A stretch of DNA of 35,542 nt, taken from a virus. The notes beneath the pieces are model-generated. The model had not been told where the DNA came from, did not search any database, and was given only the letters and a program-made list of their open reading frames with translations. The stretch is from positions 1 to 35,542 of the IMG/VR virus record IMGVR_UViG_3300020470_000079, one strand, 5' to 3'. A program made the position numbers and the translations under genes. Position 1 is the stretch's first letter; each line of letters begins with the position of its first letter. This document shows, piece by piece, positions 1 to 8,991 of the stretch.

Positions 1-843
1 GAACAAATAGATTATAATGAAGATTTACGTAATACAAACATTATAAATCAAGGTAATTTTCAATGGGAAAATGGGATTAAAGATACAAGGGTTATTTTTA
101 TGCCTAATAATAATGGTAGATTTTTTATTACTTGGATTCCTCCTCATAATTTACAAAACAGGTATAATATAAAAAATGGAATACGATATCCTGGCAATCC
201 TGATTGCGGTGCTTTCGGTTGTGATCCTTACGATATTTCCGGAACCGTAGATGGTAGAGGTTCAAAAGGATCTTTACATGGGCTAACAAAATTTTCATTA
301 GAGGATGTTCCTCCTAATACTTTTTTTTTAGAATATATAGCTCGACCACAAACAGCGGAAATATTTTTTGAAGATGTATTAATGGCATTAGTATTTTATG
401 GAATGCCACTTCTTGCAGAAAATAACAAACCCAGATTATTATATTATTTAAAACGTAGAGGTTATAGAGGTTATTCTATGAATAGACCAGATAAAATATA
501 TAATAAATTATCTGTTGCAGAAAGAGAAATAGGTGGAATACCTAATTCTAGTGAAGATATAAAACAAGCACATGCTGCTGCTATAGAAGATTATATAGAA
601 AATTTCATAGGATATAACGGAGAAAACTATGGAGATTTATATTTTCAAAGAACATTAGAAGATTGGGCAAAATTTAATATTAATAATAGAACTTTACACG
701 ATGCTTCAATAAGTTCTGGATTAGCTATAATGGCTTGTAATAAAAATAGATATAGACCGATAGCTGAAAGAAAATTAACCAGTGTTCCTTTAGGTTTTAA
801 AAAATATGATAATAAAGGAGTAAATTCAAAAATTCTAAATTAG
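1..843 (+). CDS. terL: Terminase large subunit, C-terminal nuclease part (5' end outside window)
   Basis: The frame is open from base 1, so this is the last 280 residues of a longer protein; the ATG at 100 is internal. The large terminase subunit packages DNA into the prohead with an N-terminal ATPase (not in the window) and a C-terminal RNase H-fold nuclease, which is what is seen here. Candidate acidic metal-binding residues are Asp75 in GCDPYD, the Glu124-Asp125 pair in FFEDV and Asp234 in HDAS. The stretch GTVDGRGSKGSLH and the block NKPRLLYYLKRRGYRGY match what I know of terminases from crAss-like and marine Bacteroidota phages. The stop is a TAG directly followed, with no spacer, by the portal ATG in the same frame. 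Position before the portal supports the call. Catalytic residue assignment is by pattern only. Confidence 0.85.
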   Translation, partial: EQIDYNEDLRNTNIINQGNFQWENGIKDTRVIFMPNNNGRFFITWIPPHNLQNRYNIKNGIRYPGNPDCGAFGCDPYDISGTVDGRGSKGSLHGLTKFSLEDVPPNTFFLEYIARPQTAEIFFEDVLMALVFYGMPLLAENNKPRLLYYLKRRGYRGYSMNRPDKIYNKLSVAEREIGGIPNSSEDIKQAHAAAIEDYIENFIGYNGENYGDLYFQRTLEDWAKFNINNRTLHDASISSGLAIMACNKNRYRPIAERKLTSVPLGFKKYDNKGVNSKILN

Positions 844-3237
844 ATGATTAAGATCAACTACAATAGTGCTTTTCCTGATCAGGTGGTACCTGAAGAAGAG
901 AAAAAATCTAGAGAATATGGTTTACAAGTAGCACAAGCCATTGAAGGAGAGTGGTTTAAGAATACTAGTGGGCGCAATAGATTTATTAATAATTTTCAAA
1001 ATTTTAATAGATTAAGATTATATGCAAGAGGAGAACAACCGGTACAGAAATATAAAGATGAATTAGCAATTAATGGAGATTTATCTTATTTAAATTTAGA
1101 TTGGAAACCTGTTCCAATATTATCTAAATTTGTAGATATTGTAGTAAATGGAATGACTGATAAAGGTTATAAAGTAAATTCTTTTGCTACTGATCCTTTT
1201 GCAATGAAACAACGAACTCATTTTGCATCAACAGCATTACGAGATATTCAAAGTAAAGAAGAAATACAAGCATTATCTGAGGCTACAGGAAGAAATTTTT
1301 ATACTTCACCTAATCCAGAATCATTACCTGAAAACCCAGAAGAATTAGATCTTTACATGCAATTAGATTATAAACAAAGTGTTGAAGTTGCAGAAGAAGA
1401 AGTTATAAATAATATTTTAGATTATAATAAATATGAAGAAACTAAAAAACGGTTAGCTTATGATTTAACTGTTTTAGGAATTGGATGTGTAAAAACAAAT
1501 TTTAATTTATCTGAAGGAATTACAGTAGATTATGTAGATCCTGCTAATATTGTTTATTCTTATACTGATGATCCTAATTTTGAAGATATTTATTACGTAG
1601 GAGAAGTAAAAAATATGTCATTATCTGAAGTAAAAAGACAATTTCCTTATTTAACAGATAGTGATTTAGAAGAAATACAAAAATATCCTGGGAGAAATTC
1701 TTATGTAAATAATACATGGTGGGGACAAGAGGCACAAGATCAAGTACAAGTTTTATTTTTTGAATATAAAACATATCAAAATCAAGTATTCAAAATAAAA
1801 CAAACAGATCAAGGTTTACAAAAAACTTTAGAAAAACCTGATACATTTAATCCTCCAGAAAATGATAATTTTGAAAGAGTTAGTAGAGCAATAGAAGTAT
1901 TATACAGTGGTGCTAAAGTTTTGGGATTAGGAGGAAATTTATTAAGTTGGGAATTAAGTAATAATATGACTAGACCTTTTAGTGATACTACTAAAGTCAA
2001 TATGAACTATGCGATTAGTTCTCCTAGAATGTATCAAGGTAGAATCGAATCAATAGTAAGTAAATGTGTTGGTTTTGCAGATATGATACAATTAACACAT
2101 TTAAAATTACAACAAGTACTTGCAAGATTAGTACCAGATGGAGTTTATTTAGATGTAGATGGTTTAGCAGAAGTAGATTTGGGTAATGGAACTAATTATA
2201 ATCCAGCTGAAGCTTTAAATATGTATTTTCAAACTGGTAGTATAGTAGGAAGATCATTAACACAAGATGGTGAATTAAATAGAGGTAAAGTTCCTGTACA
2301 AGAACTACAAAGTTCTTCTGGAATTTCTAAAATACAATCAATGATCCAAACATATCAATATTATCTACAGATGATCAGAGATGTAACCGGATTAAATGAA
2401 GCAAGAGATGGAAGTACACCTGCTAAAGATTCATTAGTTGGTCTTCAAAAATTAGCCGCTGCAAATTCAAATACAGCAACTAAACATGTTCTTCAATCTC
2501 TTATGTATTTAACCGTTAGAGCTTGTGAAAATATTGCGTTAAGAGTGTCTGATATGTTACAGTTTCCTTTAACAAAAAATAGTTTGATGAACAGTATAAA
2601 TACATTTAATGTAAATACTTTAAATGAATTAGAACATTTACATCTACATGATTTTGGTATATTTTTAGAATTAGAACCAGAAGAAGAAGAAAAAGCTGAA
2701 TTAGAAAAAACTATTCAAATAGCATTACAAGCTGGAAATATAGGATTAGAAGATGCAATTGATATACGAGAAATTCAAAATATAAAACTAGCTAATCAGT
2801 TATTAAAAAATAGACAAAAGAAAAAACAAGAAGCTGAACGAGCGGCACAGTTAGAAAATATAGAAGCTCAAGCAGCTGCAAATGCTGAAGCAGCAGAAAA
2901 AGCGGCATTAGCTGATGTTCAAAAACAACAAGCTATGGCAGAAACTGAAGTTCAAATAGAACAAGCAAAATCTCAATTTGAATTACAGCGTATGGAACAA
3001 GAAGCTATTATAAAGAAACAGTTAATGGCAGAAGAATTTAATTATGATATGCAATTAGCTAAACTTCAAGCTCAAGCACAACAACAAAAAGAAGCGGCTA
3101 TAGAAGATCGTAAAGATAAACGTGTAAAAATACAAGGAACTCAACAGAGTGAACTTATAGATCAACGTCAAAATGATTTATTACCTAAAGATTTTGAATC
3201 TACAGGTGATAATAACTTAGTAGGATTTGGATTATAA
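844..3237 (+). CDS. Portal protein
   Basis: A 797-residue protein between terminase and the scaffold/capsid genes, the usual place and size for a podovirus portal, the dodecameric channel at the packaging vertex. The first about 600 residues are mixed alpha/beta. They include a segment around residues 200-235 (GIGCVKTNF, then VDYVDPANIVYSYTDDP) that is typical of portal wings in this phage group. From about residue 655 to 765 the protein becomes a long Ala/Gln/Glu/Lys-rich coiled coil, expected to be the barrel helix or a C-terminal extension into the capsid. The ATG touches the terminase TAG stop and no Shine-Dalgarno sequence is visible, so translation is probably coupled to terminase. Function is inferred from position and general resemblance; no single diagnostic motif was used. 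Confidence 0.82.
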   Translation: MIKINYNSAFPDQVVPEEEKKSREYGLQVAQAIEGEWFKNTSGRNRFINNFQNFNRLRLYARGEQPVQKYKDELAINGDLSYLNLDWKPVPILSKFVDIVVNGMTDKGYKVNSFATDPFAMKQRTHFASTALRDIQSKEEIQALSEATGRNFYTSPNPESLPENPEELDLYMQLDYKQSVEVAEEEVINNILDYNKYEETKKRLAYDLTVLGIGCVKTNFNLSEGITVDYVDPANIVYSYTDDPNFEDIYYVGEVKNMSLSEVKRQFPYLTDSDLEEIQKYPGRNSYVNNTWWGQEAQDQVQVLFFEYKTYQNQVFKIKQTDQGLQKTLEKPDTFNPPENDNFERVSRAIEVLYSGAKVLGLGGNLLSWELSNNMTRPFSDTTKVNMNYAISSPRMYQGRIESIVSKCVGFADMIQLTHLKLQQVLARLVPDGVYLDVDGLAEVDLGNGTNYNPAEALNMYFQTGSIVGRSLTQDGELNRGKVPVQELQSSSGISKIQSMIQTYQYYLQMIRDVTGLNEARDGSTPAKDSLVGLQKLAAANSNTATKHVLQSLMYLTVRACENIALRVSDMLQFPLTKNSLMNSINTFNVNTLNELEHLHLHDFGIFLELEPEEEEKAELEKTIQIALQAGNIGLEDAIDIREIQNIKLANQLLKNRQKKKQEAERAAQLENIEAQAAANAEAAEKAALADVQKQQAMAETEVQIEQAKSQFELQRMEQEAIIKKQLMAEEFNYDMQLAKLQAQAQQQKEAAIEDRKDKRVKIQGTQQSELIDQRQNDLLPKDFESTGDNNLVGFGL

Positions 3238-3285
3238 TTCTATAGTCCTAACTAATATTTATTATTAATTTTATATTATTTTATT

Positions 3286-4575
3286 ATGTCAAAAAAAGAA
3301 GAAGAAGCAATAAAAGAAAAAGTGTTAGAAACTGTAGAAGAATCTAAAACAGCAGCAGAAACTAATAATACAGAACCTGCTAAAGAAGAAGGTAGCTTTA
3401 AAATTAAAAAAGTTACTAAACCAAAACAATTAGGTGAAGATAAAATTCCTGATATGGTTAAGGTTGATTTATCAAAACCACCTTTACAAACTAAAAACGA
3501 ACAAAAAGATGCCGTTCCTACACCAGAGACAAATGTGGGCGATGCTCCTATCGAAGAACAAAAAGACAGTGGAGACAGCGAAAAAGTGGTTGAAGAAGTA
3601 CGGGAAACCGACGAAAAAGTAGAATCTGATTCACCATTAAAAGAAATTACAGATGAAGAAGATAACACTAACAACACAGGAGTGGATAGAAGCTCTGAAA
3701 CTACCACTACCTCACAGAAACAAGAAGAAATACAACAGGAAGGAGAAACACAAGAACTTCCTGAAAATGTAGAAAAATTAGTAAAATTCATGAAAGAAAC
3801 GGGTGGAACCGTTGAAGATTATGCTAGATTAAATGCAGATTATAGTAATGTTAATAATGATACATTACTTCATGAATATTACAAACAAGCTAAGCCTCAT
3901 TTGAATGCTGAAGAAAGAAACTTTATTATTGAAGATTCTTTTAAGTATGATGAAGAGGTGGACGAGGAGCGAGATATAAAAAAGAAAAAACTCGCTTACA
4001 AAGAAGAGATAGCTAAAGCTAAAAACTTTTTAGATGATCTTAAAGATAAGTATTATGCCGAAATCAAGTTGAGACCCGGCGTTACTCAAGAACAACAAAA
4101 AGCTATAGACTTTTTCAATCGCTATAACGAAAATCAAGAAGCAAATAAAGCTAAGCATGAAAGATTTGTATCTGCTACAAAATCTATTCTTAACGAAGAT
4201 TTCAAAGGTTTTGATTTTAAATTAGGAGATAAAAAATTCAGATACGGAGTAAAAGATCCTTCAAGCATAGGTGAGAAACAAAGTGATATATCTAACTTTA
4301 TTAAGACGTTCTTAAATAAACAAGGAGAGGTAGAAGACCCACAATCTTATCATAAAGCTTTATATGCAGCACAAAATGTAGATACAATCGCTAATCATTT
4401 TTATGAGCAAGGTAAAACTGATGCAATTAAAGATCAATTAGCAAAATCTAAAAATATTAGTACTGAACCTCGTAAAACAGCTTCAGGAGAAATATTTGTA
4501 GGTGGTTTAAAAGTAAAAGCAATTAGTGGACTTGATTCTTCAAAACTGAGAATAAAAAAGAAAACGTTTAATTAA
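3286..4575 (+). CDS. Scaffold-like acidic protein preceding the capsid gene
   Basis: A 429-residue, highly charged protein placed between portal and major capsid protein, where head scaffolding proteins are encoded. Residues 1 to about 160 are low-complexity and rich in Glu, Lys, Thr and Ser, probably disordered. From about 165 a conserved-looking helical part begins (KLVKFMKETGGTVEDYARLN), continuing through HEYYKQAKPHLNAEERNFI, DEEVDEERDIKKKKLA and a probable coiled coil at about 225-265. The C-terminus is basic (SKLRIKKKTFN), a common feature of scaffolds that contact the coat protein. The same DTGG/DYxxLN and YYKQxKPHL pattern recurs, as I recall, in marine phages beside their capsid genes. 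There is no protease motif. Scaffold function is inferred from context; a minor capsid role is possible. An antisense open frame over 3276-3791 is only a shadow of the low-complexity region. Confidence 0.65.
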   Translation: MSKKEEEAIKEKVLETVEESKTAAETNNTEPAKEEGSFKIKKVTKPKQLGEDKIPDMVKVDLSKPPLQTKNEQKDAVPTPETNVGDAPIEEQKDSGDSEKVVEEVRETDEKVESDSPLKEITDEEDNTNNTGVDRSSETTTTSQKQEEIQQEGETQELPENVEKLVKFMKETGGTVEDYARLNADYSNVNNDTLLHEYYKQAKPHLNAEERNFIIEDSFKYDEEVDEERDIKKKKLAYKEEIAKAKNFLDDLKDKYYAEIKLRPGVTQEQQKAIDFFNRYNENQEANKAKHERFVSATKSILNEDFKGFDFKLGDKKFRYGVKDPSSIGEKQSDISNFIKTFLNKQGEVEDPQSYHKALYAAQNVDTIANHFYEQGKTDAIKDQLAKSKNISTEPRKTASGEIFVGGLKVKAISGLDSSKLRIKKKTFN

Positions 4576-4594
4576 AAATAAATAATTATCAATT

Positions 4595-6049
4595 ATGGGT
4601 GTATTAACTCCACAATTTGGCTCAATAGTTCCTGCTCCTAATCAGCAGCTATTAGCCAGTAATTACCTCTCTTTTGTAGATGGTAATAATGATTTTGCTC
4701 AGCAATATCTACCAGAAATTTATGAACAAGAAGTAGAAAGATATGGAAATAGAACTCTATCTGGTTTTTTACGTATGGTAGGTGCTGAAATGCCTTTAAC
4801 TTCAGATCAAGTTATTTGGTCTGAGCAAAATAGATTACATATAGCTTATGATGGCGTAGCTAATGGTTGTCCTGGTAATTGTGATACTCTTACAATTCCA
4901 GCTGCTACAGCTCCAGGTGTTACACGAAATGTAATTTCACCAGGTCAAACTATCGTAGCAATGGACAGTGTTGGAAATGAATTAAAAGCAGTTGTTTTAA
5001 CTTCTAATACAACTACTGGTGTAATTACTGCAGCTCCTTATACAGCTACAGATTTCGCTAGTTTAGGTGCTAGTTTAAAAGTATTTGTTTTTGGTTCAGA
5101 ATTTATCAAAGGTGCTGCCACTTCTAATGCAGGAGCTGGTGCCATTACTGGTAACACTGCTAATCAACCACAAATTACTATAACTCCTGCTTTCCAGCAA
5201 TACAATAACTCACCAGTTATTATCAGAAATGTTTATACAATAAACGGATCTGATATGGCTCAAATCGGTTGGGTTGAAGTTGCTACTGAAGATGGAACAA
5301 CTGGTTATTTATGGTATTTAAAAGCTGAATCTGAAACTAGATTAAGATTTGAAGATTATCTTGAAATGGTATGTGTTGAAGGTGAACTTGCTTCTGCAGC
5401 AGGTGCTGGAGGTGCTCAAAATGCCGGGTTTAAAGGTACTGAAGGTCTTTTTGCTGCAATCTCTGCAAGAGGTAATGTTGAAGTAGGATTTGCCGGAGCT
5501 TCTGGTATTGATGACTTTGATGAAATACTTAAAAATCTAGATACTCAAGGAGCAATTGAAGAAAATATGTTATTCTTACAAAGATCAACTGCGTTAGAAT
5601 TTGACAACATGTTATCTTTAGTGTCTTCTGGTGTTTCTGGCGGTACTGCGTATGGATTATTTGAAAACTCAGAAGAAATGGCTTTAAATCTTGGATTTAG
5701 CGGTTTCAGAAGAGGTTCTTATGATTTCTATAAAACTGACTGGAAATATTTAAATGATGCATCTACAAGAGGTGCTGTTGCTGGAACTCAATCAATTGAA
5801 GGAGTATTAATCCCAGCCGGTACATCTACTGTATATGATCAAATTTTAGGTACAAATATCAGACGACCATTCTTACACGTTAGATATAGAGCTTCTCAAA
5901 CAGAAGACAGACGTATGAAGTCTTGGTTAACTGGATCAGCTGGAGGTGCTTACACTTCTAATCTTGATGCAATGGAAGTCAACTTCCTTTCAGAAAGATG
6001 TCTTGTAACTCAAGCTGCTAATAACTTTGTATTATTTAAAGGTATTTAA
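4595..6049 (+). CDS. Major capsid protein
   Basis: A 484-residue protein directly after the scaffold-like gene. Composition is that of a structural protein: rich in Ala, Gly, Thr and Asn with few charged runs. The codons also look less A/T-skewed than in neighbouring genes, as expected for a highly expressed protein. The C-terminal pattern (YKTDWKYLNDASTRGA; a PFLHVRYRASQTEDRRMKSW block; NFLSERCLVTQAANNFVLF at the end) resembles capsid proteins of crAss-like phages, which have the HK97 fold. The insert at about 85-225 is beta- and Thr-rich and may be a surface domain. A large hairpin follows the gene at 6080-6118. The call rests on position, size, composition and resemblance of the C-terminus; the fold cannot be shown from sequence alone. 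Confidence 0.82.
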   Translation: MGVLTPQFGSIVPAPNQQLLASNYLSFVDGNNDFAQQYLPEIYEQEVERYGNRTLSGFLRMVGAEMPLTSDQVIWSEQNRLHIAYDGVANGCPGNCDTLTIPAATAPGVTRNVISPGQTIVAMDSVGNELKAVVLTSNTTTGVITAAPYTATDFASLGASLKVFVFGSEFIKGAATSNAGAGAITGNTANQPQITITPAFQQYNNSPVIIRNVYTINGSDMAQIGWVEVATEDGTTGYLWYLKAESETRLRFEDYLEMVCVEGELASAAGAGGAQNAGFKGTEGLFAAISARGNVEVGFAGASGIDDFDEILKNLDTQGAIEENMLFLQRSTALEFDNMLSLVSSGVSGGTAYGLFENSEEMALNLGFSGFRRGSYDFYKTDWKYLNDASTRGAVAGTQSIEGVLIPAGTSTVYDQILGTNIRRPFLHVRYRASQTEDRRMKSWLTGSAGGAYTSNLDAMEVNFLSERCLVTQAANNFVLFKGI

Positions 6050-6079
6050 TCCTATGAAACCAAAAGGGATTTAATATCG

Positions 6080-6118
6080 GTAAAGATAGGGGCATCTTCG
6101 GATGCTCCAACTCTTTAC
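6080..6118 (+). terminator. Two-part hairpin with UUCG loop after the capsid gene
   Basis: An inner stem of 8 pairs (GGGGCATC 6089-6096 with GATGCTCC 6101-6108, one G-U) closes a UUCG tetraloop, the very stable cUUCGg type. An outer stem of 7 pairs (GTAAAGA 6080-6086 with TCTTTAC 6112-6118) is separated from it by a small internal loop. No uninterrupted U tract follows, only a T-rich stretch, so it may act as a leaky terminator or as a 3' stabiliser of capsid mRNA rather than a full stop. Confidence 0.75.
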
Positions 6119-6143
6119 TTTAACTATTTAATTATATTATATC

Positions 6144-6971
6144 ATGGCAAAAAAAATAAAAAATGAAGAGGTAGTTGTAGAAGAACCTGTAGCGGTTGTA
6201 CAACCACCAAAAAAAGAAAAAACAACTCCTAAAGATAATTGGGAGGTAAAAGATAGAACTTATGTCTTAACTGGAGATAAAACTCCGTTAACTTATAAAA
6301 TTCCATCGAGACATACTACTAGACACGCTCTTTTATGGTATGACCCAAAATCAAGGGAACAAAGAGAAATTAGATATGCAACTAATCAAAATTCTCCTTT
6401 TAAAGATGAACAAAAAGGCGAAGCAACTCTAGGGCATATTGTATTTAGAGATGGAGCGTTGTTAGTAAAAAAAGAACAAGAAGCATTACAAAAAATATTA
6501 TCTTTATATCATCCTTTAAAAGGAAGAAGATATAGAGAAATAGATGATGTTGTACAAGCACAAGATGATTTACAAGAACTAGAACTTGAAATAGATGCGC
6601 TTAATGCGGCTAGATCTATAGAAATTGATCAAGCTGAAGCTATTTTAAGAGTTGAATTTGGTTCAAAAGTATCAGAAATGAGTTCTAAAGAGATTAAAAG
6701 AGATTTATTAGTGTTTGCTAAGAAGAATCCTAAACTCTTTTTAGATTTAGCTATGGATGAAAATGTACAATTAAGGAATTTTGCAATTAAAGCTACAGAA
6801 GCTGGAATAATTACTCTTAGTTCCGATCAAAGAACATTTTTATGGGCATCTAATAAAAAGAAACTAATGACAGTTCCTTTTGATGAACACCCATATTCTG
6901 CGATGGCTCAATTTTTTAAGACAGACGAAGGCTTAGATGTCTTCAAATCAATAGAGAAAAAACTTTCTTAA
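6144..6971 (+). CDS. Conserved head-region protein of unknown function
   Basis: A 275-residue protein between the capsid and ring-like genes. Residues 1-32 are charged and proline-rich and probably disordered (EEVVVEEPVAVVQPPKKEK). Residues 33-115 look like a small beta domain (TYVLTGDKTPLTYKIPSRH; HALLWYDPKSREQREIRYA; GHIVFRDGALLVKK). Residues 135-175 form a likely helical hairpin, followed by a basic helical domain (SKEIKRDLLVFAKKNPKLFL). I do not recognise the family. It sits alone between two hairpins, so it may be expressed at a level different from both neighbours. By position it could be a head-completion, head-decoration or connector protein. There is no catalytic motif that I can see. 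Confidence 0.7.
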   Translation: MAKKIKNEEVVVEEPVAVVQPPKKEKTTPKDNWEVKDRTYVLTGDKTPLTYKIPSRHTTRHALLWYDPKSREQREIRYATNQNSPFKDEQKGEATLGHIVFRDGALLVKKEQEALQKILSLYHPLKGRRYREIDDVVQAQDDLQELELEIDALNAARSIEIDQAEAILRVEFGSKVSEMSSKEIKRDLLVFAKKNPKLFLDLAMDENVQLRNFAIKATEAGIITLSSDQRTFLWASNKKKLMTVPFDEHPYSAMAQFFKTDEGLDVFKSIEKKLS

Positions 6972-6979
6972 CATAAATT

Positions 6980-7008
6980 AATAAGGGAGGCTCTATGCCT
7001 CCTTTATT
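6980..7008 (+). terminator. 12-bp hairpin, probable terminator
   Basis: AATAAGGGAGGC (6980-6991) pairs with GCCTCCTTTATT (6997-7008) over 12 positions with one G-U and a 5-base loop. The 3' arm ends in TTTATT and is followed by A/T-rich sequence instead of a clean T run. The stem lies wholly between two genes, 9 bases after one stop and 17 before the next ATG. It is probably a partial terminator or an mRNA-stabilising or processing element. The GGGAGG inside the stem is too far from the next ATG to serve as a ribosome site. Confidence 0.65.
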
Positions 7009-7025
7009 ATAATAACACAATACAA

Positions 7026-7757
7026 ATGGCTATAAACGTAAATACGGTATATCAAACTGTTTTACTTATCTTAAACAAAGAGCAAAGAGGATATATTACT
7101 CCAACTGAATTTAATAGTTTAGGAACACAAGTACAACGCGAAATCTTTGAGAAATATTTTGAAGATTTAAATCAACAACTACGAGTTCCACAAACTGATA
7201 CAGATTATGCTGATAGAGTTGAAAATTTAGATGAAAAAATAGCTATATTTAAAACTTTTGGTGACGCTAGTTACGTTACTTTTAATAACCTTTCTTACTG
7301 GGTACTTCCTAATGCCACCGCTTATGGCGATGGAGCAACTTTTTATCGTTTAGGAACTGTACTTTATAATAATGAAATTGAAGTAGAACGTCTTGATCGT
7401 AAAGACTTCTATCATATTGATAAATCATTATTAACTAAACCTTCCAAAACTTTTCCTGTATATTTATATGAGAATGAAAAATTGTTTATTAAACCTACTA
7501 CTATTACTACAGCAGGAGATATACAAATAGATTATTTACGTACTCCAGTTAATCCGGTATGGGGATTTACTACAGGGAGTTTAGGGCAATATATATATGA
7601 AACTTCAAGTTCTACTGATTTTGAACTTCATATTTCTGAACAAACTAATGTTATTTTACAAATATTAAAATATGCTGGTGTAATTATAAAAGATCCAGAA
7701 ATTATACAAGTAGCTGCACAAGAAGTAGCAATGAATGAACAAAACGAAAAAATATAA
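7026..7757 (+). CDS. Ring/connector-like tail protein 1
   Basis: A 243-residue protein. It begins with a helical segment (MAINVNTVYQTVLLILNKEQRGYITPTEFN, about residues 1-30) and then a beta-rich middle with a stretch that includes EVERLDRKDFYHID. This arrangement recurs in the ring or head-tail adaptor proteins of crAss-like and related marine phages, and it is where such proteins are encoded, just before the large tail protein. The C-terminal helix (residues about 205-243) is typical of adaptor rings docking on the portal. The next gene begins 6 bases after the stop. The role as an adaptor ring between portal and muzzle is inferred from context and general resemblance, not from a diagnostic motif. 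Confidence 0.6.
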   Translation: MAINVNTVYQTVLLILNKEQRGYITPTEFNSLGTQVQREIFEKYFEDLNQQLRVPQTDTDYADRVENLDEKIAIFKTFGDASYVTFNNLSYWVLPNATAYGDGATFYRLGTVLYNNEIEVERLDRKDFYHIDKSLLTKPSKTFPVYLYENEKLFIKPTTITTAGDIQIDYLRTPVNPVWGFTTGSLGQYIYETSSSTDFELHISEQTNVILQILKYAGVIIKDPEIIQVAAQEVAMNEQNEKI

Positions 7758-7763
7758 TAAGCT

Positions 7764-8987
7764 ATGCCACAACCTAATGGAGGATTACTAACAGAAACAA
7801 ATTCGCAGTATTATGCAGGGGCTCAAGTGTTTATTGCTACAGCTGATCAAACAGTGTTTACGGCTACTTTTAATACAGATATAACTTTTGGTAGTTATGA
7901 TCCTGCACAACCAGCATATAATGATAATAATTTTAGATTATATACAAGTGCGACAGGTGCTCCCGCATCATTTACCGAATATACAACCGCATATACGGTT
8001 GTAGATAATGTATTTACATTACCGGCACAAGCTGATGGTACTTATGTAGTTATTCAACTTTTAAATCAATTTGGAGGAGAATTTGGAAATAGAGATGCAT
8101 TTGGAAAAGTTGTTGAAAAAAATTATAATAGTTATTCATATATTAAAGTAGCTGATTTAGTTAATAATTTTTTAGTAGGTTATGTAGGAGCAGGTAAATT
8201 AATTCCTAGTGTAAAAAGAACTGATGTAATTTTTCATACTAAAAGAGCTTTACAAGAATTTAGTTATGATACTTTAAGAAGTATTAAATCTCAAGAATTA
8301 AATATTCCTCCTAGTTTAAGCGTACCAATTCCACAAGATTATGTAAATTATGTCAATTTGTCATGGATAGATGAAGCAGGACAGACTCATATAATATACC
8401 CTAATCGTTTAACTACTAATCCTTATACTAAACCAGTACAAGATGCACAAGGAATTCCTACTCAAGATAATCAAGGAAGTGATATAACTGGTACTTCTTT
8501 AACGGAAGAAAGATATAAATCTCAAAATAGTGCAATTTTAAAAGAATTAAGAGATGAAACAACTGGAAGATTAATTTCAGATGGTTTATATGGCTTTTGG
8601 GGAAATTACTTATGGGGATATGGCCAAAGATATGGTATGCAACCAGAATTTGCTCAAATGAATGGTTGGTTTACAATAAACGATAGAGATGGTAAATTTT
8701 CTTTTTCTAGTGATTTAAAAGATAAACTTATTGTTTTAGAATATATCTCTGATGGACTTGCATATGATCAAGATATGAGAGTTCCTAAATTAGCGGAAGA
8801 AGCAATATACTCATACATTAGTCATGCTATATTGGCAAGTAGAATAAATCAACCGGAATATATAGTACAACGATTGCGTAGAGAAAAAAGTGCAAAATTA
8901 AGAAATGCAAAAATAAGGTTATCAAATATAAAATCTGATGAATTTATTCAGGTTATGAGAGGCAAATCTAAATGGATTAAATTTTAA
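7764..8987 (+). CDS. Ring/tail tubular-like protein 2
   Basis: A 407-residue protein. Residues 1-110 are beta-rich and Thr/Gln/Ala-rich (tubular or immunoglobulin-like). From about 125 the protein resembles the tail-tubular/ring proteins of podoviruses, with a helix (RTDVIFHTKRALQEFSYD), then SIPQ-type beta strands (PPSLSVPIPQDYVNYVNLSW) and a C-terminal helical region with SYISHAILASRINQPEYIV. The motif of a helical pair around a beta core, with a proline-linked YVNYVNLSWID strand, is common in head-tail adaptors. It lies between ring-like protein 1 and the muzzle-like gene, with only 4 bases before the next ATG. I infer that it forms one ring of the short tail. Confidence 0.6.
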   Translation: MPQPNGGLLTETNSQYYAGAQVFIATADQTVFTATFNTDITFGSYDPAQPAYNDNNFRLYTSATGAPASFTEYTTAYTVVDNVFTLPAQADGTYVVIQLLNQFGGEFGNRDAFGKVVEKNYNSYSYIKVADLVNNFLVGYVGAGKLIPSVKRTDVIFHTKRALQEFSYDTLRSIKSQELNIPPSLSVPIPQDYVNYVNLSWIDEAGQTHIIYPNRLTTNPYTKPVQDAQGIPTQDNQGSDITGTSLTEERYKSQNSAILKELRDETTGRLISDGLYGFWGNYLWGYGQRYGMQPEFAQMNGWFTINDRDGKFSFSSDLKDKLIVLEYISDGLAYDQDMRVPKLAEEAIYSYISHAILASRINQPEYIVQRLRREKSAKLRNAKIRLSNIKSDEFIQVMRGKSKWIKF

Positions 8988-8991
8988 ATAG

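Noticed and set aside
3276-3791. Long open frame on the minus strand, Ser-rich 171 residues
   Set aside because: It is the antisense of the low-complexity Glu/Lys/Thr-rich part of the scaffold-like gene; Ser/Val/Cys runs follow from reverse-complemented Glu/Lys/Thr codons.
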